Of a stretch of DNA of 64,000 bases, positions 54,158-62,279 are shown one piece after another. The translations under genes and the position numbers were made by a program. A model generated the notes under the pieces. The model did no database searches, was not told the DNA's origin, and was given only the letters and a program-made list of their open reading frames with translations. Location: NCBI GenBank assembly GCA_002021875.1, contig CP018627.1, forward strand, positions 3,410,001 to 3,474,000. The letters run 5' to 3'. Position 1 is the first letter of the stretch. Each line of letters starts with the position of its first letter. Origin of the DNA: Streptomyces hygroscopicus (GTDB lineage: Bacteria > Actinomycetota > Actinomycetes > Streptomycetales > Streptomycetaceae).

Positions 54158-54961
54158 ATGACGACTGCCGCGCCGCCCCGGGTGGGCGCACTGCTGCGCG
54201 AGTGGCGGGACCGCCGCCGGTTGAGCCAGCTCGAGCTCGCGCTGCGCGCCGACTCCTCCGCCCGCCACATCAGCTTCATCGAGACCGGCCGGTCGCGGCC
54301 CAGCCAGGAGATGGTGCTCCGGCTCGCCGACCATCTCGACGTCCCCGTCCGCGAGCGCAACGCCCTGCTGATCGCCGCCGGTTACGCCCCGCACTATCCG
54401 GAGCGGTCGGTGGACGACCCCTCGATGAGCGCCCTGCGCGCATCCCTGGAGCGGCTGCTGACGGGCTACGAGCCGTATCCGGCGCTCGTGGTGGACGGCA
54501 CCTATGGAGTGCTGGCGGCCAACCGGGGCATCGCGGCGCTGCTGGAGGGGGTGGCGGAGCATCTGCTGAAGCCCCCGCTGAACGCGATGCGCCTCACCCT
54601 GCACCCCGAGGGGCTCGCCCCGCGCATCCGCAACCTCCGCGAATGGCGTGGCCATCTGCTGGACCAGATGGACCGGCAGCTTGCGCTGATGCGCTCCTCG
54701 CCGCTGCGCGCGCTGTACGACGAGGTGGCCGCCTATCCACTGCCCGAGACCGGCGGCCGGGAGACGGCGACCGCCGGTGACACCCCGCCCTTCGCCCTGC
54801 CGATGATGATCGAGCACGGCGGGCGGGTGCTGTCGTTCATCTCGACGATCGCGACCTTCAACACCCCCATGGACGTCACGGTCTCCGAGCTGGCCATCGA
54901 GACCTTCCTCCCGGCCGACCCGGAGACCGCCGCCGCCCTGGGACAGTTCAGCCGGTCGTAG
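54158..54961 (+). CDS. XRE-family regulator with MmyB-like ligand domain
   Basis: 267 residues from ATG 54158. Helix-turn-helix about 8-65 (LLREWRDRRRLSQLELALRADSSARHISFIETGRSRPS over two blocks). The C-terminal MmyB-like (PAS-fold) domain has LLTGYEPYPALVVDGTYGVLAANRGIAAL in two parts near 105-135 and MRLTLHPEGLAPRI near 148. Such proteins are common in Streptomyces and often stand beside an oxidoreductase gene they control. Here the neighbours are PCD (divergent) and an NTF2-like gene with a 14-base tail-to-tail overlap. Confidence 0.87.
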   Translation: MTTAAPPRVGALLREWRDRRRLSQLELALRADSSARHISFIETGRSRPSQEMVLRLADHLDVPVRERNALLIAAGYAPHYPERSVDDPSMSALRASLERLLTGYEPYPALVVDGTYGVLAANRGIAALLEGVAEHLLKPPLNAMRLTLHPEGLAPRIRNLREWRGHLLDQMDRQLALMRSSPLRALYDEVAAYPLPETGGRETATAGDTPPFALPMMIEHGGRVLSFISTIATFNTPMDVTVSELAIETFLPADPETAAALGQFSRS

Positions 54962-55319
54962 GGACCCGGTCCAGGAAGCCGAGGACGGAGCGGATCCGGC
55001 CGTCCTCGGCCAGGGTGATCACATCGGTCGCGGCGACCGGGGCGGAGCCGTCGGCCGTGGAGACCAGCTCCCAGCAGAAGCGGGCCGTGTGGTGGTGGCC
55101 GTCCACGGCGCCGGTGAGCCGGAACTCATGGCCGGGGAACTGCTCCTGGGCCCCGGCGATCACGGCGGCGAGCTGCTCATGGCCCCGCGCCTCGGCCAGC
55201 GGGTCGGTGTAGCCGCCGTCCTCGATCCAGGCGGCGGCGATGGCCTTGGCGCGGGCCTCGGGGCCGGTGGCGTTCCACGCCTCGAAGTAGCGGGCGACGG
55301 CGCTGTCGTACTGCGTCAT
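54948..55319 (-). CDS. NTF2-like (SnoaL-type) protein
   Basis: 123 residues, the length of a single cone-shaped alpha+beta NTF2 fold: ARYFEAWNATGPEAR near 9, IAAAWIEDGGYTDPLAEARG near 27, then VDGHHHTARFCWEL and a C-terminal strand IRSVLGFLDRVP. Members are small-molecule isomerases or binding proteins of unknown substrate. The stop overlaps the end of the XRE gene by 14 bases on the other strand. Confidence 0.85.
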   Translation of the reverse strand: MTQYDSAVARYFEAWNATGPEARAKAIAAAWIEDGGYTDPLAEARGHEQLAAVIAGAQEQFPGHEFRLTGAVDGHHHTARFCWELVSTADGSAPVAATDVITLAEDGRIRSVLGFLDRVPTTG

Positions 55320-55474
55320 GTGGTCACTCCTCCATGAAATGCCCTGGTCGGACCCGGGTCCCGGACCGGAGGGCGCCGGCCCGGAACCCGATGCCTCAAC
55401 CCTGCCGCCGTCGCGGGCGGGGGTCGATTACCGCCGAGGTAATGGAGGCGAGGGGAGACACCGCCAGGGGTGGC

Positions 55475-56938
55475 TCAGGAGCGCTGGGACTCCACGAGCG
55501 CGATGGCCTCCTCCTTGGTGGCCACGGCGGGCGGCGAGCCCTCCAGCGGCTGCCGGGCCGTCTCCTTCATCACGGCGGCGGCGATGATGCCGACGACGGC
55601 GGCGAGCATCGTGTAGTAGGCGGGCATCAGATCGTCCCCGGTGCTGCTGATCAGGCCCTCGGTCACCAGCGGCGTGGTGCCGCCGAAGAGCGAGACGGAG
55701 ATGTTGAAGGCGATGGAGAGCGAGCCGTAGCGCACATTCGTGGGGAAGAGCGCGGGCAGCGAGGCGGACATCACGCTCACATACGGCAGCAGACACAGCC
55801 CCAGGAGCAGCAGCCCGGCGAAGACCGGGACCACTCCGCCCTGCTTGATGAGCAGGAAGCACGGCACGGCGAGCACCAGGAAGCCCACGGACCCGGCCAT
55901 CAGCACGGGCTTGCGGCCGATGCGGTCGGAGTACCGGCCGACGAAGGTGATGGCCGCCATGAGCACCAGCATCACGATGATGATCGAGACCAGGGCGCTG
56001 GTGCTGCTGTAGTGGAGGGTGTCCGACAGATAGGTCGGCATGTAGGACAGCAGCATGTAGTCGGTGATGTTGTACGCGGCGACCAGCGCGATGCACAGCG
56101 CCATCGCGCGCCACTGGGTGCGGAACACCTGCCAGAACGGCAGGCTCTCGCGCTCCCCCGCGCTGGTGGCGCCCTCGTCCTCCAGCTTCTGGAACGCGGG
56201 GGTGTCATCCAGCTTCAGCCGCAGATACAGGCCGACGAGACCGATCGGCGCGGCGGCCAGGAACGGGATGCGCCAACCCCAGGAATTCATCGAGGAGTCG
56301 GCGAGCGTCACGGTCAGGATGGTGACCAGTCCGGCCGCCGCGGTGTAGCCGATCAGCGTGCCGAACTCCAGAAAGCTGCCGTAGTACCCACGGCGCTTGT
56401 CGGGCGCGTATTCGGCGATGAAAGTGGAGGCGCCGCCGTATTCCCCGCCGGTGGAGAATCCCTGGAGCATACGGAAGAGGATGAGCAGCGCCGGCGACCA
56501 GAAGCCGATGGCGGCATAGCCGGGAATCAGCCCGATGGCGAGCGTGCTGGACGCCATCATGATCATGGTGAAGGACAGGACCTTCTTACGGCCGATGCGG
56601 TCACCCAGGGGCCCGAAGAACATGCCTCCCACCGGGCGCACCAGAAAGGCCACCGCGAATGTCGCGAGGGAGGAGAGCACCTGGACCGTGCCATTACCGG
56701 ACGGGAAGAAGACTTTACCGATGGTGACCGCGAGATAGCTGTAGATCCCGAAGTCGAACCATTCCATGGCGTTTCCCAGCGCGGCGGCCTTCACCGCTTT
56801 CCGGACGGTCTTCTCTTCGGTGACCGTGATGTCGCTCCGGCGCAGTGGAGGGTTCTTGCGTCGCTGGACAGCACGCCAGAGCAGGCGGTGCCGGGAGGGC
56901 GCGGGCGCGGAGGCTTCGACATCGGTTTGGACAGGCAC
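55475..56938 (-). CDS. MHS-family MFS transporter (ProP-like)
   Basis: 487 residues from GTG 56938, where AAAGAG is six bases upstream; TTG 56944 is an alternative. Twelve membrane segments after a charged ~45-residue leader. Metabolite:H+ symporter marks: ALGNAMEWFDFGIYSYLA near 53, VRPVGGMFFGPLGDRIGRKKVL near 95, FRMLQGFSTGGEYGGASTFIAEYAP near 155. Members import proline/betaine, citrate, alpha-ketoglutarate or shikimate. It is divergent from an ICL-family lyase, which favours an organic acid. The 155 bases before it (55320-55474) hold no gene. Confidence 0.88.
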   Translation of the reverse strand: MPVQTDVEASAPAPSRHRLLWRAVQRRKNPPLRRSDITVTEEKTVRKAVKAAALGNAMEWFDFGIYSYLAVTIGKVFFPSGNGTVQVLSSLATFAVAFLVRPVGGMFFGPLGDRIGRKKVLSFTMIMMASSTLAIGLIPGYAAIGFWSPALLILFRMLQGFSTGGEYGGASTFIAEYAPDKRRGYYGSFLEFGTLIGYTAAAGLVTILTVTLADSSMNSWGWRIPFLAAAPIGLVGLYLRLKLDDTPAFQKLEDEGATSAGERESLPFWQVFRTQWRAMALCIALVAAYNITDYMLLSYMPTYLSDTLHYSSTSALVSIIIVMLVLMAAITFVGRYSDRIGRKPVLMAGSVGFLVLAVPCFLLIKQGGVVPVFAGLLLLGLCLLPYVSVMSASLPALFPTNVRYGSLSIAFNISVSLFGGTTPLVTEGLISSTGDDLMPAYYTMLAAVVGIIAAAVMKETARQPLEGSPPAVATKEEAIALVESQRS

Positions 56939-57190
56939 GAGCAACTCTTTTCAGTGGACAGGCTTGTTGCGCATACCCCGCGAAGCCCGTGGCATGCCAG
57001 GCGTGTCGCAGACCACCCGGGAACGCCGGCCGCGGCGCTCAAGGGGTGTTCGACCCCAACCCGAGCCGGGCCGGGCATCTTCAGGGAACCCGGCGGGTTG
57101 CTTTACTGTTCCTTGGCCTTCCGTAAACCAAACCGCGCGGACGCATAACCCTCACACAACGCCGAAAGGCACCGAACTCAAGGGGACATC

Positions 57191-58054
57191 ATGCTCTATG
57201 GCAATGCCCTCCGAAAGGCCATCAGTTCATCGGGTACCACACCCCTCATCGGCATCTACGACATGTACTCGGCGTCCATCGCCGCACAGCACTACAACGG
57301 CTTCTTCGTATCCGGATTCGGGTTCGCCGCATCGCATTACGGGCTGCCCGACATCGGCTTCATCGCCTGGCCCGACATGCTCGCCTTCGTGGAGCGGCTG
57401 CGCCTCGCCTTCCCCGAACACCAGCTGCTCGTGGACATCGACGACGGCTATGTGGATCCCGAGGTCGCCTGCCATGTGGTGCAGCGGCTGGAGCGCACCG
57501 GGGCCTCCGGGGTGATCCTGGAGGACCAGCGGCGCCCGCGCCGCTGCGGCCACGCGGAGGGCAAGCTGACCCTGCCGCTCGAGGAGTACCTCGAAAAGCT
57601 CCAACTGGTGCTGAGCAGCAGGAAGGACATGGTGGTGGTGGCGCGCACGGACGCCACCGAGGAGCCCGAGATCCTGCGGCGGGCGGCCGCGCTGGCGGAG
57701 ACCGACGCGGATGTCGTCCTCGTCGACGGGGTGCGCAGCGTGGAGTGGATCCGCAAGGTCCGCAAGGTCATCGGCGACAAACCCCTGCTGTTCAACCAGA
57801 TCGCGGGCGGGAAGTCGCCGCGGCTCTCGCTGTCCGAGCTGTCCGACCTGGGGGTGGACGTCGCCATTTACAGCACCCCTTGCCTGTTCGCCGCCCATGG
57901 GGCGATCGACGGGGCGCTGAGCGATCTCAAAACGGCGGACGGGCGGCTGCCGGACACCCGGGAGGCCGCGGCCATCGGGGTCAAGGGCGCCACGGAACTG
58001 CTGGAGAAGAACATCAGCAGGCACCACGGCCTTCGTCAGCCCGCCAGGGTCTGA
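57191..58054 (+). CDS. Isocitrate lyase/PEP mutase superfamily enzyme, lyase type
   Basis: 287 residues, ATG 57191 after AAGGGGA. TIM-barrel marks: PLIGIYDMYSASIAAQ near 18, LLVDIDDGYVDP at 79-90 (Mg ligands Asp82, Asp84/85), Glu111 and the loop EDQRRPRRCGH at 111-121, then VVARTDA near 148. The loop has the catalytic Cys119 in CGH, as in 2-methylisocitrate and isocitrate lyases; PEP mutases have a different loop without it. So cleavage of a 2-hydroxy-diacid is more likely than phosphonate synthesis. A divergent MHS carrier may bring in the acid. Confidence 0.8.
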   Translation: MLYGNALRKAISSSGTTPLIGIYDMYSASIAAQHYNGFFVSGFGFAASHYGLPDIGFIAWPDMLAFVERLRLAFPEHQLLVDIDDGYVDPEVACHVVQRLERTGASGVILEDQRRPRRCGHAEGKLTLPLEEYLEKLQLVLSSRKDMVVVARTDATEEPEILRRAAALAETDADVVLVDGVRSVEWIRKVRKVIGDKPLLFNQIAGGKSPRLSLSELSDLGVDVAIYSTPCLFAAHGAIDGALSDLKTADGRLPDTREAAAIGVKGATELLEKNISRHHGLRQPARV

Positions 58055-58070
58055 GCCGAGGCCGCGCGGT

Positions 58071-58508
58071 ATGCCCTCGACATTCCTCGGGCCCGGCCCC
58101 GGCCGGCGCCGTAAGCCCAGAAAAGACACCGGCCCGTCCCGTCCGTCCACGGCCGGGCTCATCCTCGCGGCCACCGCGGGCGTCCTGTGCGCGGGCGTCG
58201 CGGTCTCCGCCAAGGCGACGCCCACGCCCGCGGGCAGCACCCCGCGGGAGGACTGCGAGCCGGACGACACCCCCACGGTGGTCACCGGGCCGCACAACGG
58301 CCTTGTGGTCATCGACAACTCCTCCGCGGACTCCTGGCTGGAGGTCGACCGCACCCTCAATACCCTGCTGCTCAGCCGTGGCACGGCGGGCAGCGACCAC
58401 GACGGGGGCGGCGGCGCCATCGACGTCGTGACCGGCGGCCCCACCGGTGCGGATCCGGTGCTGCCGCAGATCGGCCACCCGCCGTGGCAGGCCGGGAGCG
58501 GTGATTGA
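58071..58508 (+). CDS. Unrecognised exported or anchored small protein
   Basis: 145 residues. I do not recognise it. A basic N-terminus (RRRKPRKD) is followed by one hydrophobic segment near 27-47 (AGLILAATAGVLCAGVAVSA) and then a Pro/Asp/Gly-rich outer part with ITGPHNGLVV-like sequence (TVVTGPHNGLVVIDNSSADSW) and a Gly-rich end. It starts 16 bases after the lyase gene and overlaps the symporter start by eight bases. Coupled to a transporter, but its role is unknown. Confidence 0.6.
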   Translation: MPSTFLGPGPGRRRKPRKDTGPSRPSTAGLILAATAGVLCAGVAVSAKATPTPAGSTPREDCEPDDTPTVVTGPHNGLVVIDNSSADSWLEVDRTLNTLLLSRGTAGSDHDGGGGAIDVVTGGPTGADPVLPQIGHPPWQAGSGD

Positions 58509-59547
58509 TGTGAAGTGGAAGTCCTGGCCGCTGTCGTGGCCGGGCCGGCTCGGGAGGGCGGTCGACCCCTATGTCGCCGCCCTCCTCGGGACGGTCGCGC
58601 TGGCGGCGCTGCTGCCCGCGAGCGGGGCGGCGGCCACGGCCGTCGGCGATGCCGCGGACATCGCGATCGGGCTGCTCTTCTTCCTCTACGGTTCGCGGCT
58701 GTCCACCCGCGAGGCGCTGAACGGCCTGCGGCAGTGGAGACTGCACCTGGTGGTGGGCGCGAGCACCTTCGCGCTCTTCCCGCTGCTGGGGCTGGCCGCG
58801 GGCGGCCTCGCCCCATTCCTCCTCACCGACCGGCTCTACACCGGACTGCTCTTTCTGTGTGTCGTGCCCTCGACCGTCCAGTCCTCGGTCGCCCTCACCT
58901 CCACCGCCCGGGGCAATGTCCCGGCCGCCATCTGCGCGGGCACGTACTCCAGCCTGCTCGGCATGATCGCCACCCCGCTGCTCGCGGCGTGGCTGATCGG
59001 CTCGGACGTCCGCTTCTCGGCCGAGGGGCTGCTGGCCATCGCCACCCAGTTGCTGCTCCCCTTCCTCGCCGGGCAGGCGCTGCGCCGCTGGACCGCGCGC
59101 TTCATCGGCCGCCACAAGAAGGTGCTCGCCCTCCTGGACCGGGGCTCGATCCTGCTCGTGGTCTATACGGCGTTCAGCCGGGGCATGACGGAGGGCATCT
59201 GGAGCCAGATAACCCTTCCCCGGCTGTTCGCGCTGCTGGGTCTGGCCGCGGCGGTGCTGGGGCTGGCCCTCACCACGACGTCGTTCACCGCACGGCGGCT
59301 GGGCTTCAGCCGGGAGGACCGCGTCACCATCGTCTTCTGCGGCTCCAACAAGTCCCTGGCCACCGGGCTGCCGATGGCGGCGGTGCTGTTCGGCGACGCC
59401 GCCGGGCCGGTGATCCTCCCGCTGATGCTCTTCCATCAGCTGCAACTGATGGTGTGCGCGGTCATCGCGGGCCGCTGGTCCCGCCGGTTGCCGGAGGCCG
59501 AACCCGCTCCTGGCGGGCAGGTCCAGGTCACCGAGGCGACGGGGTAG
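58501..59547 (+). CDS. SBF-like transporter, second paralog
   Basis: 348 residues from GTG 58501 (GTG 58510 possible). Same family as the protein at 42713-43789, with the same blocks: FLFFLYGSRLSTREALNGL, FLCVVPSTVQSSVALTSTARGN, AICAGTYSSLLGMIATPLL and TIVFCGSNKSLATGLPMAAVLF. About ten membrane segments. It follows the lyase and a small exported protein in one transcript. It might export or import a carboxylate handled by the lyase; no LysR gene is beside it. Confidence 0.85.
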   Translation: MIDVKWKSWPLSWPGRLGRAVDPYVAALLGTVALAALLPASGAAATAVGDAADIAIGLLFFLYGSRLSTREALNGLRQWRLHLVVGASTFALFPLLGLAAGGLAPFLLTDRLYTGLLFLCVVPSTVQSSVALTSTARGNVPAAICAGTYSSLLGMIATPLLAAWLIGSDVRFSAEGLLAIATQLLLPFLAGQALRRWTARFIGRHKKVLALLDRGSILLVVYTAFSRGMTEGIWSQITLPRLFALLGLAAAVLGLALTTTSFTARRLGFSREDRVTIVFCGSNKSLATGLPMAAVLFGDAAGPVILPLMLFHQLQLMVCAVIAGRWSRRLPEAEPAPGGQVQVTEATG

Positions 59548-59609
59548 GGGCAGGCGACGGCGCGGCCTGGGAGAGGGAGACGAGGTGGTGAGGGCGAGGG
59601 GGCGGTGGC

Positions 59610-60716
59610 TCAGGCGCAGCGGGCGATCACCACGATGGCCGCGTCGTCGTTGACGACCCCGCCGGTGTACCGGAGCAGATCGGCGTGGAGATAGTCCACC
59701 AGCGCCTGCGGGCTGCCGCCCTTCCAGGCCGCGAGCCGTTCCGGGAGCGGGTAGAAGGCGCCGCTGCCGTCCCGGGCCTCGACGACCCCGTCGGTGTGCA
59801 GCACCAGAACGTCGCCGTACTCGAAGCGGAACATCTCGACCTGGTAGTCCAGCTCCCTCAGCACCTGCAGACCCAGTGGCACCGCGGGATCGTCCACGTC
59901 CAGCGTCGCGACCTCGCCCTTGTGCAGCAGCAGTGGCGGAGGGTGCCCGCAGTTCACCATCCCGGCCACCGGGCCGTCGTCGTAGACGTCCAGCACCACG
60001 GCGGTCACAAAGGACTCCAGGAAATTCCGCTCGTCACCGGTGGTGTGGTGCCAGTTCCATGACATGGCGCTGTCCATGTGGTCGACGATGCCCGGCAGCG
60101 AGAGGTTGCGGTACGCGCACCCCCGGAAGGCCCCGATCAGCACGGAGGCGTCGCCGATCGCGGCCATCCCCTTTCCCCGTACGTCCCCGATGACCAGCCG
60201 GGTCGCCCCATCGGTCCGGACGGCCGCGTACAGATCACCGCCGATCTGCGCCTCCTCATCGGCCGCGAGATACAGGGAGGCGATCCTCAGCTGCCCGATC
60301 CGTTCGGGCAGCGGCCGCAACAGCACCTCCTGCGCCGCCACGGCCACCGTACGCACCTGGCTCAGTTTGCGCCGGTGCCGGTCGGTGGCATAGCGGAAGC
60401 TCGTCACCAGCCCCGAGATCACGATCAGGGCGACGATCTGCGCCTGGTGGTTGGCGGTCGTCAGACCGCCCTGAAGCACACCGATGAGGACCTGAGCCGC
60501 CACGGCGAGGGCTCCGATGGCGGCGGTCCCGCCCGCGCCCGCGAAGGAGGCGGTGATCGCGGGGGCCGCGATCAGAAAGGGGCCGAGGTGGACGGTCGAT
60601 GGCGTCTGGAGATCGATCACCGTGATCGCCACGATGATCACGAGCGGGATGGCGAACAGCGCCCGGCTCGACCGCGTTTCCCCACCGATACGAGTGAGGT
60701 CCGGCGAAACGCGCAT
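59610..60716 (-). CDS. Membrane PP2C/SpoIIE-type serine phosphatase
   Basis: 368 residues. The first ~110 residues have four hydrophobic segments (LFAIPLVIIVAITVIDL, FLIAAPAITASFAGAGG, AIGALAVAAQVLIGVL, IVALIVISGLVTS). The SpoIIE domain from about 140 has YLAADEEAQIGGDLYAAV, VIGDVRGKGMAA, MVNCGHPPPLLL and DVLVLHTDGVVEARD, with Asp metal ligands in place. Such proteins dephosphorylate anti-anti-sigma factors in Streptomyces. There is no separate sensor domain. It is convergent with the symporter operon. Confidence 0.88.
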   Translation of the reverse strand: MRVSPDLTRIGGETRSSRALFAIPLVIIVAITVIDLQTPSTVHLGPFLIAAPAITASFAGAGGTAAIGALAVAAQVLIGVLQGGLTTANHQAQIVALIVISGLVTSFRYATDRHRRKLSQVRTVAVAAQEVLLRPLPERIGQLRIASLYLAADEEAQIGGDLYAAVRTDGATRLVIGDVRGKGMAAIGDASVLIGAFRGCAYRNLSLPGIVDHMDSAMSWNWHHTTGDERNFLESFVTAVVLDVYDDGPVAGMVNCGHPPPLLLHKGEVATLDVDDPAVPLGLQVLRELDYQVEMFRFEYGDVLVLHTDGVVEARDGSGAFYPLPERLAAWKGGSPQALVDYLHADLLRYTGGVVNDDAAIVVIARCA

Positions 60717-60781
60717 ATCTCTTGCTTACACCCGATACGCACGCAACGCCGACCCGGGCCGCGAGACGACCGCGGGTGCGC

Positions 60782-62242
60782 TCAGGCGACGCCGTCGGCC
60801 GCGACCGCCGGGCTCCCCGCCATGACCGCCGGGCCGGATGCCGGACTCGCCACCGCGACGTCGACGGCCTCCGTGACGTCGGCGCCCTCCCTGGCGTCGG
60901 CGCCCTCCGTCGGGTCCGCGCCCGCCGCCCGGCTGGTGCGCCGCGCCGCCATCCACACGTACACCAGCACACCGGCGAACAGGAACAGCACGCCCTGGTA
61001 CACCGCCGCGTATCCGGCGCCCGCGACCAGCCAGAACGAGAAGCCGAAGCCCGCGAGCGCGAGCACCAGGTCCCGGACGAAGCGCCCGGTCCGCACCTCC
61101 GCGCGGCGCCCGGACAGCAGGAAGTACAGCTGCGCGCCCGCCGCCAGCAGATACGGGACCGTCGCCGAGAAGGTGGTGATCAGTACGAGGATCTCGAAGA
61201 GTCCGCCCGAACCCGAGGTGTAGTTGACCACGGTGAGCAGGGACGCCAGGAGCACGCCGACGATGACACCGAAGGTCGGCACCCCGCGCCGCCTGGTGGC
61301 GAACGCGGCCGGGAAGAGCCCGTCCCGCGCTGCCGCGTACGGGGCCTGCGCGCTCATCAGGGTCCAGCCGTTGAGCGCGCCGACGATGGACACCACGGCG
61401 GCCAGCGCGATCAGCGTGGGGCCCCAGCCCCCACCGAACATCGCGTCGACCGCGTCCGAGAAGGGGGCGGTGGAGTCGACCAGGTCCTTGTGGGCGACGG
61501 TGCCGAAGACCGACACCGTGCCGAGCAGATAGACCACGGCCGCGCCGACCGTGCCCAGCACGCTCGCCCGCCCCACATTGCGCTCCGGGTCCCGGACCTC
61601 GCCCGCGCTCATCGAGGCCGACTCCACGCCCACATAGCTGTAGAGCAGGATCGCGGCCGCCGCCGATACGCCGCCGAGCGCGCTGCCGCCGCTCTCGTTG
61701 AACGAGCCGAGGTTGTGCGGGTCGAAGAAGAAGAGGCCGACGATGGCGACGAAGAGCAGCGGGATGAACTTCAGCACGGTGGAGACCAGCTGCACCGCGC
61801 CCACCCAGCGCGTCCCCGCGAGGTTGGCGAGCGCGGGGAGCCAGAGCGCCAGCAGCGCCACGGCCAGGTTCACGCCCTTCGAGTCATGGCCGGGGACCAG
61901 CACATGCACATAGCCGACCGCCGCCACCGCGAGCGCCGCGTTGCTCACCCAGGTCATCGTCCAGTACGACCAGGCCGACAGAAAGCCGGCGAAGTCACCA
62001 AAGGCCGCGCGGGCGTGCACATACGGCCCGCCGGTGCGGGGGTCGCGCTCCGCGAGCCGCCCGAAGACCAGCGCGAGCGCGATGGCGCCCAGCGTCAGGA
62101 CGACGAAGGAGACGAGGCTGAGGGTGCCGAACGGGGCGACGGAGGCGGGCAGCAGAAAGATGCCGCCGCCGATGATGTTTCCCATGACGAGCGCGGTCGC
62201 CGTGGGCAGGCCGAAGCGGCGGGAGTGGGGCTGGTCGTGCAT
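60782..62242 (-). CDS. APC-family amino acid permease
   Basis: 486 residues from ATG 62242 (MHDQPHSRRFG); TTG 62278 is an alternative. About twelve membrane segments. The first is the family mark GLPTATALVMGNIIGGGIFLLP, here read as ATALVMGNIIGGGIF near 16, later YSYVGVESASMSAGEVRDPERN near 210. The C-terminal tail of about 55 residues is Ala/Asp/Val/Thr-rich with short repeats (EGADVTEAVDV). Probable amino acid/H+ symporter or exchanger; substrate unknown. No binding site is strong before the start, so the message may be leaderless. Confidence 0.88.
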   Translation of the reverse strand: MHDQPHSRRFGLPTATALVMGNIIGGGIFLLPASVAPFGTLSLVSFVVLTLGAIALALVFGRLAERDPRTGGPYVHARAAFGDFAGFLSAWSYWTMTWVSNAALAVAAVGYVHVLVPGHDSKGVNLAVALLALWLPALANLAGTRWVGAVQLVSTVLKFIPLLFVAIVGLFFFDPHNLGSFNESGGSALGGVSAAAAILLYSYVGVESASMSAGEVRDPERNVGRASVLGTVGAAVVYLLGTVSVFGTVAHKDLVDSTAPFSDAVDAMFGGGWGPTLIALAAVVSIVGALNGWTLMSAQAPYAAARDGLFPAAFATRRRGVPTFGVIVGVLLASLLTVVNYTSGSGGLFEILVLITTFSATVPYLLAAGAQLYFLLSGRRAEVRTGRFVRDLVLALAGFGFSFWLVAGAGYAAVYQGVLFLFAGVLVYVWMAARRTSRAAGADPTEGADAREGADVTEAVDVAVASPASGPAVMAGSPAVAADGVA

Positions 62243-62279
62243 CTGACTATGGTCACCGAGCGTGTAGGGTGCACCCAAA

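Noticed and set aside
57102..57127. TTTAC-N16-GTAAA inverted repeat between the MHS carrier and lyase genes
   Set aside because: Arms of only five bases with a long centre and no matching regulator nearby; could be chance.
57191..58054. Phosphonate biosynthesis cluster start (PEP mutase)
   Set aside because: The active-site loop has the lyase Cys (CGH), and no phosphonopyruvate decarboxylase or other phosphonate gene is near.
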